DNA from: an uncultured Acidimicrobiaceae bacterium
GTDB taxonomy: Bacteria > Actinomycetota > Acidimicrobiia > Acidimicrobiales > UBA10347
Length of the DNA stretch: 64,000 nucleotides
Direction: 5' to 3'
NCBI GenBank assembly: GCA_905182135.1
Contig: CAJJAG010000002.1
Span: forward strand, 124,001 to 188,000
The position numbers and the translations under genes were made by a program. A model generated the notes under the pieces. That model worked only from the letters and a program-made list of their open reading frames with translations, did not search any database and was not told the DNA's origin. Positions within the stretch are counted from its first letter, which is position 1. Each line of letters begins with the position of its first letter. Shown piece after piece: positions 27,197-35,871 of the stretch.

Positions 27197-28079
27197 CTGG
27201 CCAATACCGAACGACTCATCTTCATTACGGCCCGGTCGGCCTCAGGTCGGGCGTTTTTTACTGCCACGACGCCCAACTCCCATTGGTAGACATGACGTTT
27301 GGTATCGGCGCCGGCGGTCGCTCGGCTTGCAGGTAAATAACGAGCAACCTGCGGAGCCTGGCCAGCGCTCCACATCAGCGGTAGATAACCGCGCTGACAT
27401 TCCGCCGGTGATGGGAACCCAAAGCCGGGCCGCACCGCCGGATCCCGGACCAGAACCCCACCGCCTAAGACGGGATCAGTTGGTAACGCCTCGGTTGATG
27501 ACTCGCAAACGGAGAACTCACCTTTGCCAAAGCCTTTGGAGTCGATGCCAGCAGCACACATACCTAGATCGAGCACCACCAGTTTCGAAGCGGGGTTACC
27601 TACAACCTGAATATCACCAAAGAATGGAAAGACAGCATGTGCCTCGTCAGACAGCTCGGTGAATGGTTCCGGCCATTCTGGAATGCCACAGATCACTATG
27701 AGATTGCCCTGACCATCACTATGAGATTGCACTGAATATCCTCGACCTGTTGCCCTGCCTGCAGGTCGACAACGCTGGTGACAACCTGCTCAGTCAGCGT
27801 GCGCTCGGGCACCGCTGCAACTGCCGACTCGTTGACGGTTCCTGCCAGCTCGTCGGCGGCTTCTGCCGTCTCGGCAGGTTCGTCAAGATCGGCTTGCGTG
27901 TCTAAAACGTCCGACGTCACCAAAGCTGGATCTGTGGGTTCACTCGGCGAGCACGCCGCTCTGCGCAGAACAAGCACCATGATTCCAAGAAAATAGTGGA
28001 ATGTCTGCCTTCTCTTGGTGGCCACGGCCCGGATAATTCCTTTTGCTTTCGCTCTGAGATCGACACAGCTGCGAGCCAT
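27190..28079 (-). pseudogene. Lipoprotein gene split by a 23-bp duplication
   Basis: Two frames overlap here: 27696-28079 (127 aa, with hydrophobic segment and lipobox-like RRAACS) and 27190-27732 (180 aa). They join at a diverged 23-bp tandem duplication (27692-27714 and 27715-27737, 20 of 23 bases alike). Removing one copy gives one continuous frame of about 288 codons reading DIQCNLIVICGIPEWPEP across the junction. The product would be an acidic exported lipoprotein of unknown function. It may be a pseudogene, or the copy could be an assembly or strain-specific variant. Confidence 0.65.
27692..27737. repeat. 23-bp imperfect tandem duplication
   Basis: Both copies begin with the identical 16 bases ATCACTATGAGATTGC and then read CCTGACC or ACTGAAT. 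The insertion length of 23 is not a multiple of three, so it shifts the lipoprotein frame. Confidence 0.85.
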
Positions 28080-28192
28080 GACCCTACTGCAACCGGGTAC
28101 TCAATTCGCGGCGTTCTCGACCTCACCGACAGTGGCCGAAGTTGGGCCGAAATGCCCCTATCCATCCAGGAAATAATCTCTAGAATTGCGTC

Positions 28193-29020
28193 GTGGCAAG
28201 TGACTACGGTGAACACCTCGATCCAGCCTCGTTGCAACTGCTGGCCGAAACAACCGGATTTGCATCTATTGATAACGCAAACCAAGCATGTTCGAGCCGT
28301 CTGCATGACATTAAGGTCGCACTCAGCTCACCCGAAGCGGCAGGCCTCCTCGACCTACACAACCGCCAGAACCCAGCGCGGCATCGGTTATTGCAGCTCG
28401 CAGTTGCAGTCCATCAGACTGCCGAGGACATTTGCCAGGCCGGTTGGATCGCAACCGACGAGTCCGTTATCGACCTCAATCTGGTGAGCTTCAGCGGCCA
28501 GTCGCAGCACCAGCAATTCGTTGTCGGGCTCCTAGCGTCATATCTGAACTCGCCAGCTCCTGTCGAGTTTATGAATAGCACTTGTACTCCACCAGCATGT
28601 ACTGCCGCTCGTCTCTACTCACTGATCGACCTGTGCCTCACGGCCAGCGACACCGAACGCGCCGGCGCCTTGCGGTTGCTGGGCGACGAAGCACTGTTCA
28701 CCGCAAGCATGTTCCCATCGATTGCGCACAAAAGCCCCGTCGACTCGGCCATGCTCGAGACGCTGCAATCAGTATTGCCTCGAGCTGTTGTCAAGCTCAT
28801 GAGCGAGCTCGAGCCAGAGCTTCTGAACTTGCTCGATGTCTATCTCATGTTCGGACCAGTGTGGTACCGCATGGCAGCTCAGAACCTGTTGTTCGGCAAC
28901 TCACGCGAATCACTCAACAACATCGCCACGGACTTCATCACCGCTCGGCGATTCATCGTCCAGGTATCCCAGGGACCGCTAATGAACATCAAACACGACC
29001 TGTACCCCAAAATCGTCTAA
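28193..29020 (+). CDS. Hypothetical helical protein, 275 aa
   Basis: I do not recognise this protein. It is soluble-looking and strongly helical, with YSLIDLCLTASDTERAGALRLLGDEALF and LLNLLDVYLMFGPVWYRMAAQNLLF as its most regular blocks. It starts with a GTG without a ribosome-binding site. It is isolated between the split lipoprotein and the kinase-like gene. Confidence 0.55.
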   Translation: MASDYGEHLDPASLQLLAETTGFASIDNANQACSSRLHDIKVALSSPEAAGLLDLHNRQNPARHRLLQLAVAVHQTAEDICQAGWIATDESVIDLNLVSFSGQSQHQQFVVGLLASYLNSPAPVEFMNSTCTPPACTAARLYSLIDLCLTASDTERAGALRLLGDEALFTASMFPSIAHKSPVDSAMLETLQSVLPRAVVKLMSELEPELLNLLDVYLMFGPVWYRMAAQNLLFGNSRESLNNIATDFITARRFIVQVSQGPLMNIKHDLYPKIV

Positions 29021-29194
29021 CCGCAGCGTGTCAACAGCTGCCCTGGTTGCACTTAGAAAAACCCGGACGGCAAACGATTCAGCTCGGACAGCATGAGCGC
29101 AGCGATCCGCTCTAACCAAAACCACATGCAGGCAAACTCCAAAACAGCCATTGCAGGGCTTGCGAAGCAACGACGGACTACCCACAATGGGGTC

Positions 29195-29998
29195 ATGAGC
29201 ACGGCACACGAAGAAGTTGTTTTGAAGGGCGGACGGGCAAACACCGGCAGCGTCGTTCGCATCGGTGATCAAGTCGCACGACCGGCGTACCCTCAGACTC
29301 CAAGCGTTGCTGACTTCCTGCGCCATCTCGTGGCCGCTGGCGCTGACTTTGTACCAGAACCACTGGGCTTCGATGACGAGGGCCGCCACCGTCTTCGTTT
29401 CATCCCCGGTAATGCACCAGTGCCGCCCTATCACGACTGGGCATTTGACGAGTCCCTTCTGGTTCAGGTCGCCCATCATCAGCGTCACCTTCATTTATTA
29501 GCCAAGAGCTATGAGCCGCCCGCCGACGCATCATGGGCAATTTCGGCCGGCAACTATTTCCCTGACGCGGCGATTACTGCTGGCGAACTAATCGTCTGCC
29601 ACAACGACATAGGCATGACCAATGTCATTGTCGACGATGATCATCAGTTCGTCGGGTTCATCGACTTCGACTATTGCCGACCAGTTGATCGGCTCTTTGA
29701 CATCGCCGTCGCCGTTCGACACTGGGCCCCATTTGGTGATCTGGATCTCGCCCTCGATGTCGACCTTGACCGCATCCGGCGCTTCCGACTCTTCTGCGAC
29801 GCACATGAACTTGACTCCGCCGACCGGCGCCGAGTCGTACTGCTGGCCACATCATTTCTGAAACATGCCCGCGAGAACATCAAGGCGTTGGCTGCGGCTG
29901 GTGGTATCGGCTTCCAAGCACTGCTAGACAACGGTTACGAGGCGACGAATCGGGCAACGGTCCGTTGGCTTGATGAGAACGCAGAAACCCTCACCTAG
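29195..29998 (+). CDS. APH-family phosphotransferase-like protein
   Basis: A 267-aa protein kinase-like fold of the aminoglycoside/choline kinase superfamily. It has the catalytic loop VCHNDIGMTNVIVDD (HNDxxxxN) and the metal-binding IDFDYCRPVDRLFDIA. The N-terminal lobe starts with VVLKGGRANTGSVVRIGDQVARP. Members phosphorylate small hydroxyl substrates; a resistance role cannot be assumed. I chose the ATG at 29195, which directly precedes the first conserved strand; the frame is open to 29093. Confidence 0.75.
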   Translation: MSTAHEEVVLKGGRANTGSVVRIGDQVARPAYPQTPSVADFLRHLVAAGADFVPEPLGFDDEGRHRLRFIPGNAPVPPYHDWAFDESLLVQVAHHQRHLHLLAKSYEPPADASWAISAGNYFPDAAITAGELIVCHNDIGMTNVIVDDDHQFVGFIDFDYCRPVDRLFDIAVAVRHWAPFGDLDLALDVDLDRIRRFRLFCDAHELDSADRRRVVLLATSFLKHARENIKALAAAGGIGFQALLDNGYEATNRATVRWLDENAETLT

Positions 29999-30147
29999 GG
30001 GGCTGACTGTGCACTACATGGCGCACCATTCAACGGTTATCGGTCGCTGCTCGGCCGCCGACCCGCAAACAGTGACCTCACTCGGCGGTCTCCTCGCGCC
30101 GAGTCAGAATTGCCTAACACGGGACTAAGAACTGGCAAGCTTGTTAA

Positions 30148-30828
30148 GTGGAGATCTACAAGCAACAGTTCATCGAATTCATGGTCCGCTCCGAGGTACT
30201 GACTTTTGGCGACTTTGTGACCAAGAGTGGACGGTCGACGCCCTACTTCGTGAACACCGGAAAATACCGAACCGGCATGCAAATGGAACGACTCGGCGAG
30301 TTCTACGCGGACTCCATCGAGGCATTCGTAAACGAATCGGGCCAGGGAATCGACGTATTGTTCGGCCCCGCCTACAAGGGCATTCCGCTAGTCGTCACTG
30401 CCAGCATCGCACTCGCCCGCCGAGGCCGCGATGTAGCGTTCACCTTCAATCGCAAAGAGGCCAAGGAACATGGCGAGGGTGGCGTACTCGTTGGACACAC
30501 ACCTATCGATGGCGACAAAGTGTTGTGGGTCGAAGATGTCACCAGCGCCGGCACATCGATCCGAGAGACGGTGCCAGTAATGCAAGCCGCAGCCGACATC
30601 GAGCTCACTGGTCTTGTGATCTCGGTCGATCGCGCCGAACGCGGAACCGGCCAACTCAGCGGACTCGCCCAAGTCGGCGAAGACTTCGGCATGTCGACCT
30701 TTTCGATTGTCACTGTCCACGAGGTCATCGAACACCTGGCAGGCCGAGTGATCGAGGGCACGGTCGCACTCGACGAGCAGCGCGTCGATGCAATGCATGG
30801 CTACCTGTCCCAATGGGGCACTTCATGA
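30148..30828 (+). CDS. pyrE: Orotate phosphoribosyltransferase
   Basis: Adds the ribose phosphate of PRPP to orotate, the fifth step of UMP synthesis. The 226-aa protein shows FGDFVTKSGRSTPYFVNTGKY (orotate and PRPP binding), FGPAYKGIPL, FNRKEAKEHGEGG (flexible loop) and the PRPP motif VLWVEDVTSAGTS. The start is a GTG. Its stop overlaps an ATG (ATGA) that would have begun an ACT-domain gene, now decayed. pyrC lies nearby on the opposite strand. Confidence 0.93.
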   Translation: MEIYKQQFIEFMVRSEVLTFGDFVTKSGRSTPYFVNTGKYRTGMQMERLGEFYADSIEAFVNESGQGIDVLFGPAYKGIPLVVTASIALARRGRDVAFTFNRKEAKEHGEGGVLVGHTPIDGDKVLWVEDVTSAGTSIRETVPVMQAAADIELTGLVISVDRAERGTGQLSGLAQVGEDFGMSTFSIVTVHEVIEHLAGRVIEGTVALDEQRVDAMHGYLSQWGTS

Positions 30829-31135
30829 CAACCAGCGAGACCGATCGCGCCAAAATGGCGGCGACGGCATCTATTCAGTGCTCGTCGAAGATGAAAGAAG
30901 CACCGTTGTCGAGGCCGAGTGGCGTGGATGGCCGACCGGCTTTCGAGCAACATGGCTCACCATCATGGTGCATATCTCCATCGACGCAGCGGTTCTGACC
31001 GCAGTCATCTCGCGTGTCTGGACCAAGCGCAATATTGCATGCAATGTGCTGGCCGGTTATCACCACGATCATCTACTGGTGCCACTCGATCTCACCGAGC
31101 AGCTCATCGCAGCGCTCGACTTTCTGCGGGATTGA
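30825..31135 (+). pseudogene. Remnant of an ACT-domain protein (COG3602-like)
   Basis: The second half, in one frame from about 30860, reads YSVLVEDERSTVVEAEW, then LTIMVHISIDAAVLTAVISRV and IACNVLAGYHHDHLLVP, matching the C-terminal ACT domain of COG3602/DUF2241-type proteins. The ATG at 30825, overlapping the pyrE stop, begins MTTSETDRAKM like such proteins but in another frame, and about 25-30 residues expected between the two parts are missing. A deletion plus frameshift explains this best. A short functional protein from another start cannot be excluded. Confidence 0.6.
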
Positions 31136-31324
31136 CTCAGAACCAGCGACTACCCGCTGGCATTGACGAGGAGCCGAGGTGACACGGCGCATTATCAACT
31201 GTGCCTTTGACGAACTGCCCCGAAACCGGCTCGAGTTCGAAGTATTCGCGTCCAATCCGCGGCCATCGCTGTCTAGGAGCCCGTGGGCTTTCGAACCGTG
31301 GGCAACCATCGCTGTTGATCAGTC

Positions 31325-32380
31325 TCAGACGGCGGTCACCGACCATCGCCCTGCCTCCGCGACACCGAAGAGTCGCACCTGGTCTCCTGCCGCCGTTGTG
31401 ATTAGCTCGACAACATCGTCCACCGGGCTTTGGTTCCGTACCAAACGAAGCTCATCGTCACTGGGTTCATGCCCATACCGCACGGCACCGTTCAGCGAAA
31501 CAAATGCCGCCAGCTGATCGAGCGCATCGCAGTCGTAGAAGACTTCGGCCGTGACCTGGAGTCCGTACGGGGCATTGAAGATGCCGGCTTTGGCGACCCG
31601 AGCTTCTTTCTGCGACAACGGGTGAGGCGCAGAATCTGTACCAAGGAAGAACTTAGGGTTACCCGAGGTAGCTGCTGCGACAAGGGCTCGTCGGTTTTTG
31701 GCGGAGTTGATAACCGGCTTGCAGTACAACTCAGGTCGAAGTCCATTCGCCAAAATGTCGGAACGATCGCACGACAGATGATGGGGCGTAATCGACCCAT
31801 AGGCCTGGTCGAACTCGTTCACGAGATCGATGCCCGCTGCGGTCGAAATATGTTCAACGGTGACGCTGAGCTCAGGCATATACGCCAGCAACGGCCCAAC
31901 CTGTTGCTCGAGAAACGCGGCCTCACGATCGAAGATGTCAAGCGTTGGGTCGGTGGACTCAGCGTGTACCAATAGCGGAATGCCGAACTCGACCATTGTG
32001 GCCAGCGTCGCTTCGAAGTCGAGCAGATTGGTCCCGCCGGCATCGGAATTGGTGGTTGCGCCAGCCGGATAGAACTTGACCCCACCGATCACACCGTCCT
32101 TCCAGCCAGCAACTAAATCATCGACATCAATCGTGGGCGTGAGGTACAACGTCATCTGCGGCACGAACGTGTCAGCGCCTACCGATGCCGCATCAAGAAT
32201 ACGAACTCGATAGGCCTGTGCCTCTGCGGTCGATGTGACCGGCGGAGTGAGGTTCGGCATAACGAGCGCATGCCGGAACCAACGAGCCGTGTGGTCAACA
32301 ACAGCGTCGAGCATCTCATCGTCTCGCAGGTGCACATGCCAATCATCTGGCCGAGGAATGACAATTTCTACCGAAGTCAC
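31325..32380 (-). CDS. pyrC: Dihydroorotase, class II (PyrC)
   Basis: Closes carbamoyl-aspartate to dihydroorotate in UMP synthesis. The 351-aa protein resembles E. coli PyrC: metal ligands in WHVHLRD (H15, H17), the carbamylated Lys at K102 (GGVKFYPAGATTNS), LLVHAES, ITPHHL and the catalytic Asp in GTDSAPH. The frame is open to 32518, but the GTG at 32380 starts directly before the first conserved strand and gives the normal length. It ends convergently with the pyrE region. Confidence 0.92.
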   Translation of the reverse strand: MTSVEIVIPRPDDWHVHLRDDEMLDAVVDHTARWFRHALVMPNLTPPVTSTAEAQAYRVRILDAASVGADTFVPQMTLYLTPTIDVDDLVAGWKDGVIGGVKFYPAGATTNSDAGGTNLLDFEATLATMVEFGIPLLVHAESTDPTLDIFDREAAFLEQQVGPLLAYMPELSVTVEHISTAAGIDLVNEFDQAYGSITPHHLSCDRSDILANGLRPELYCKPVINSAKNRRALVAAATSGNPKFFLGTDSAPHPLSQKEARVAKAGIFNAPYGLQVTAEVFYDCDALDQLAAFVSLNGAVRYGHEPSDDELRLVRNQSPVDDVVELITTAAGDQVRLFGVAEAGRWSVTAV

Positions 32381-32562
32381 GTGGCCGAGCGTACCGGCCG
32401 GAGCGCCGAGGTCTGGCCCAAAGATTTCCGCCAACGCTACTGAGACCATTGAGGCGATAGCTCCGATAGCCATTTCGAGTAGTCCGGATTCGCAGCGTTC
32501 ATCTTGTCCACGGCGCACTATTCCACGATCACCGCAAGTGCTTTGGCGTCCCGCAAAGAGGG

Positions 32563-33993
32563 CTACCCCAGGGCCACGATGTCGCGCCAGAGAGCTTCAA
32601 CATGAGTCCGATCAGTAGTGACCGACCCGATCGCTACCCGCAATGTGTATCGGCCGTTCAGAACCGTATGGGTCACATAGTGCGTTCCGGCGGCGTTGAT
32701 CGCTTCCACAATTTCCTGGGTGCGGTCATCGCCTTCGACATGGGCGAAACACACCAGGCTGAACGGCGTAGGCGAGAGCCGCTCGAACGAGGAATGCTCA
32801 TCAACCCAGCCGGATAGTTCCTGGGCAATCGCAACGTGGTCGCGGACAAAGGCCCGCAGCCCTTCGGCTCCATACCACCGGATAACCATCCACAGCTTGA
32901 GTGCCCGGAACCGGCGCCCAAGCGGAACCATCCAATCGCGATAGTCGATGACTTGACCCGATTCAGTGGCTGCGTTCTTCAAGTACTCAGGAACGATCGC
33001 CATCGCGCTCGTCAGGGAATGCTGATCGGCGACCCAATAGGCGGCCGCATCGAAATTGGTCAGCAGCCATTTGTGCGGGTTGAACGAGTAACTATCGACT
33101 GCCTCTAGCCCACTGTTCACCCGGGGTCGTAGTTCGGGAGCTACGGCGGCACTTCCGGCGAAGGCCGCATCGACGTGTATCCATGCACCGTGCTCGGTCG
33201 CAATGGTTGCGATCTCAGCGATTGGATCAATAGCGGTCGACGATGTGGTTCCAACCGTGCCAACAACGAAAAAGGGAACGTAACCGTCCGCCACGTCTTG
33301 GGTCATGGCTTCGGCCAACAGATCGGAGCGCATTGCGAACTCTGCGTCCACGTCGATGCTCCGCAACTGCTCGTCGGCAAAGCCGGCAACCCGCATGCCC
33401 TTGAGCACCGAAGAGTGCGCCTGGTTCGACGTGTACGCCCGCAGTTCTGGTGCTGAGCGATGTCCAACGGCTCGATAGCGAGCTGCAACCATCGAGGTCA
33501 GTACCGCCGACGAAGCGCTGTCGAGCATGACTCCCCCGCCATTGCTTGACGAGTGAAAGCCACCAGGCAACCCACACAGGTCAACGAGCCAATCCATCAT
33601 CACGGTCTCGACCTCAGTGGCGGCGGGGCTCGTAGCCCACAACATTCCCTGCACACCAAAACCCGCGCTCACAAGCTCACCCAGGACCGATGGCAGCGAC
33701 GCGTTCGCCGAGAAGTACGCAAAGAAGTTCGGCGACTGCCAGTGTGTCAGCCCCGGTGCGATCATGGATCGCAAATCTTCCACAAGACCGGAAAGGTCCT
33801 CGCCATGTTCTGGCGGCGTCGCGTTCAACTGCCCGGCGATCTCGCCCGGCTCGACCTGAGACAGCACTGGATAGTCGGCAATGTTGTCGCGATAGTCAGC
33901 AATGAAATCGATCAGCTCATGCCCGAGGGTACGAAACTGATCAGTTGTCATGTGATAATCACCGGCTGGAGGTATGGATGGCTCGTCAGTCAC
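32563..33993 (-). CDS. Group II PLP decarboxylase (aromatic-amino-acid type)
   Basis: A 476-aa enzyme related to DOPA, tryptophan and tyrosine decarboxylases. The PLP Lys is K308 in SYSFNPHKWLLTNFD, the cofactor Asp is in HVDAAFAGSA, and HWQSPNFFAYFSANAS near residue 85 is typical of the aromatic group. It would make an aromatic amine; the substrate cannot be fixed from sequence. The start is the first ATG (MTDEPSIPP); an internal ATG occurs at residue 15. Confidence 0.87.
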   Translation of the reverse strand: MTDEPSIPPAGDYHMTTDQFRTLGHELIDFIADYRDNIADYPVLSQVEPGEIAGQLNATPPEHGEDLSGLVEDLRSMIAPGLTHWQSPNFFAYFSANASLPSVLGELVSAGFGVQGMLWATSPAATEVETVMMDWLVDLCGLPGGFHSSSNGGGVMLDSASSAVLTSMVAARYRAVGHRSAPELRAYTSNQAHSSVLKGMRVAGFADEQLRSIDVDAEFAMRSDLLAEAMTQDVADGYVPFFVVGTVGTTSSTAIDPIAEIATIATEHGAWIHVDAAFAGSAAVAPELRPRVNSGLEAVDSYSFNPHKWLLTNFDAAAYWVADQHSLTSAMAIVPEYLKNAATESGQVIDYRDWMVPLGRRFRALKLWMVIRWYGAEGLRAFVRDHVAIAQELSGWVDEHSSFERLSPTPFSLVCFAHVEGDDRTQEIVEAINAAGTHYVTHTVLNGRYTLRVAIGSVTTDRTHVEALWRDIVALG

Positions 33994-34085
33994 GACCCGA
34001 GCTTAGTGATCCTCCTTCAGAGCGATGCGCCGCCGCTGAGGCACAGCGTCTATCTCGGGTGACGACAAGTCCAGGTAGCTGGCGA

Positions 34086-35738
34086 CTACCGCTGGTGGCC
34101 ACGCAAATCAGGTAACTGGTAACCCTCGGCCTCAAGGTTGGCGCGCACGGCTTTTTTGTCCATCTTCCCGGTGCCGGTGTGTGGGATCGAATCGACAAAC
34201 AACACCTCGTCGGGCAACTGCCATTTTGCGTAGTTCGACTCGCAATGGCTGATGATGTCGTTTGCTTCCACATCGGCTCCTTCGGCCAGTACCACCAGAG
34301 CGATCGGCCGCTCGTCCCATTTCGGGTGGGGTGCGGCGACCACACAGGCCTGGGCCACGCCCGGAACGCCCACGATGTGGTTCTCGAGATCCACTGAGCT
34401 AATCCATTCACCACCGCTCTTGATCAGATCCTTAGACCGATCAGCGATTATCAGATAAGCCTCGGGATCGATCTTCGCGACGTCACCCGTAATCAGCCAG
34501 CCATCGTGAAACTTCTCGGGCTGATCGTTGTTGTAGTACTCGCGGGCAATCCATGGTCCGCGGATCAGCATCTCACCGGCGGCCTCGCCATCCCATGGTA
34601 ATTCGTTGAAGTCATCGTCGACGATCTTCATTTCAAGACCCGGCATGAGCTGACCAGCCTTGGCCTGGTTCTCAACGAGTGTCTGCGGGTCGGCGCCAAG
34701 TTGGTTGCGCTTCATGACGCGCCGCGATGTAGTGGCCAGCGGCGACGTCTCGGTCATGCCCCAGCCTTGGACCATCTCTACATGGTGCTCGTCCCAGTAC
34801 CACGAGATCAGCGACAACGGCGGCGCCGATCCGCCGCATGTCAGGCGTTCGAGCTTGGACAAATCGTAGACGCCTGGCTGGGCTTCCATAATCGACTTAA
34901 CGCCTTGCCAGATGGTCGGCACTCCCGCCGAAATTGTGACGCCCTCGTCAGACATGAGCTGGATCATTCGTTCAGGACTCATAAAGCGGTGCGGCATGAC
35001 CTGCTTCATCCCAAGCATCGTCGCCGCCCAAGGAAGACCCCACCCCTGAGCGTGGAACATGGGCACCACGCCGCACAACGTGTCGGTCGCGCTCAAGCCC
35101 ATGGTGTCGGTCAGGGACTGCACCAAGGTGTGCAGATACTGGGACCGGTGTTCATATTCGACGCCCTTTGGATCCCCTGTGGTACCGCTTGTGTAACAAA
35201 GGCCCAATGCGCTGCTATCGGGAATCTCTGGCCAGTCGTAGTGCTCGGGCTGGCCAGCGATGAAGTCCTCGTAGTCGATGGCGTTGGCCAGGGTGGTCGT
35301 CCAACCTTCGAACCCCGGTTCGGCCGCGACCACGATCTGGCGAACCTTGGGAATCGCCTCAGCGACGGTCTCAAGTGCTGGCAGCAAGTCGGCATCGACA
35401 ATGATGATTTCGGCGCCAGCGTGACTGATGATGTACTCGAGATCCTTAGGACCAAGTCGAATATTGATGGTGTGCAACACGCAGCCCATGCCTGCCGAAG
35501 CCCAGTACGCCTCGAGATGGCGACTCCCGTTCCACATGAACGTGCCGACCCGATCGCCGATCCCAATTTTGGCTGCCGCCAGGGCGTGCGCCAACTGGTG
35601 TGATCGAGCTCGTGTCTCGCGGTACGTCTGGCGACGTACGCCGTCTGCAGTAGCGGTAACGACCTCTTCGTCTGGTGCGACGATGGCACTGCGCTCAATG
35701 AGCTTGTGCATGAGAAGTGGCGACTGTTGCATACCCAT
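34086..35738 (-). CDS. Fatty-acyl-CoA ligase (AMP-binding family)
   Basis: A 550-aa adenylate-forming enzyme that activates a fatty or related acid with ATP and CoA. The P-loop YTSGTTGDPKGVEYEHRS, the adenine motif GWGMTETSP, the hinge GDVAKIDPEAYLIIADRSKD and the C-terminal lysine motif TGTGKMDKKAVR are all present. The overall type is that of medium/long-chain acyl-CoA synthetases. The ATG at 35738 follows a strong GGGGGAGA ribosome-binding site; the frame is open to 35852. It is divergent from cbs, with starts 133 bp apart. Confidence 0.88.
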   Translation of the reverse strand: MGMQQSPLLMHKLIERSAIVAPDEEVVTATADGVRRQTYRETRARSHQLAHALAAAKIGIGDRVGTFMWNGSRHLEAYWASAGMGCVLHTINIRLGPKDLEYIISHAGAEIIIVDADLLPALETVAEAIPKVRQIVVAAEPGFEGWTTTLANAIDYEDFIAGQPEHYDWPEIPDSSALGLCYTSGTTGDPKGVEYEHRSQYLHTLVQSLTDTMGLSATDTLCGVVPMFHAQGWGLPWAATMLGMKQVMPHRFMSPERMIQLMSDEGVTISAGVPTIWQGVKSIMEAQPGVYDLSKLERLTCGGSAPPLSLISWYWDEHHVEMVQGWGMTETSPLATTSRRVMKRNQLGADPQTLVENQAKAGQLMPGLEMKIVDDDFNELPWDGEAAGEMLIRGPWIAREYYNNDQPEKFHDGWLITGDVAKIDPEAYLIIADRSKDLIKSGGEWISSVDLENHIVGVPGVAQACVVAAPHPKWDERPIALVVLAEGADVEANDIISHCESNYAKWQLPDEVLFVDSIPHTGTGKMDKKAVRANLEAEGYQLPDLRGHQR

Positions 35739-35871
35739 GGAAATCTCCCCCAGAACTGGTCGAGACGATACCGGCATGGGACCGTTGCATCTGCAGTTGG
35801 CTTGAGAGATGTACGAAGTGCGTGTCTCAAGACATACCAAACCGTTGATCACAAAGAGCTAGCCTGAGCTG

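Noticed and set aside
27220-27260. Terminator-like GC hairpin followed by TTTTTT on the plus strand
   Set aside because: No plus-strand gene ends here; the stem (GCCCG/CGGGC) is short and lies within minus-strand coding frames.
28193-29020. Possible regulator or toxin role for the 275-aa helical protein
   Set aside because: No DNA-binding or catalytic motif could be seen, so no function is assigned.
29195-29998. Antibiotic-resistance kinase
   Set aside because: The APH fold is shared by many metabolic kinases; there is no mobile element or resistance context.
31430-31975. 181-aa plus-strand frame over pyrC
   Set aside because: pyrC has all metal ligands on the minus strand; the plus frame has no motif.
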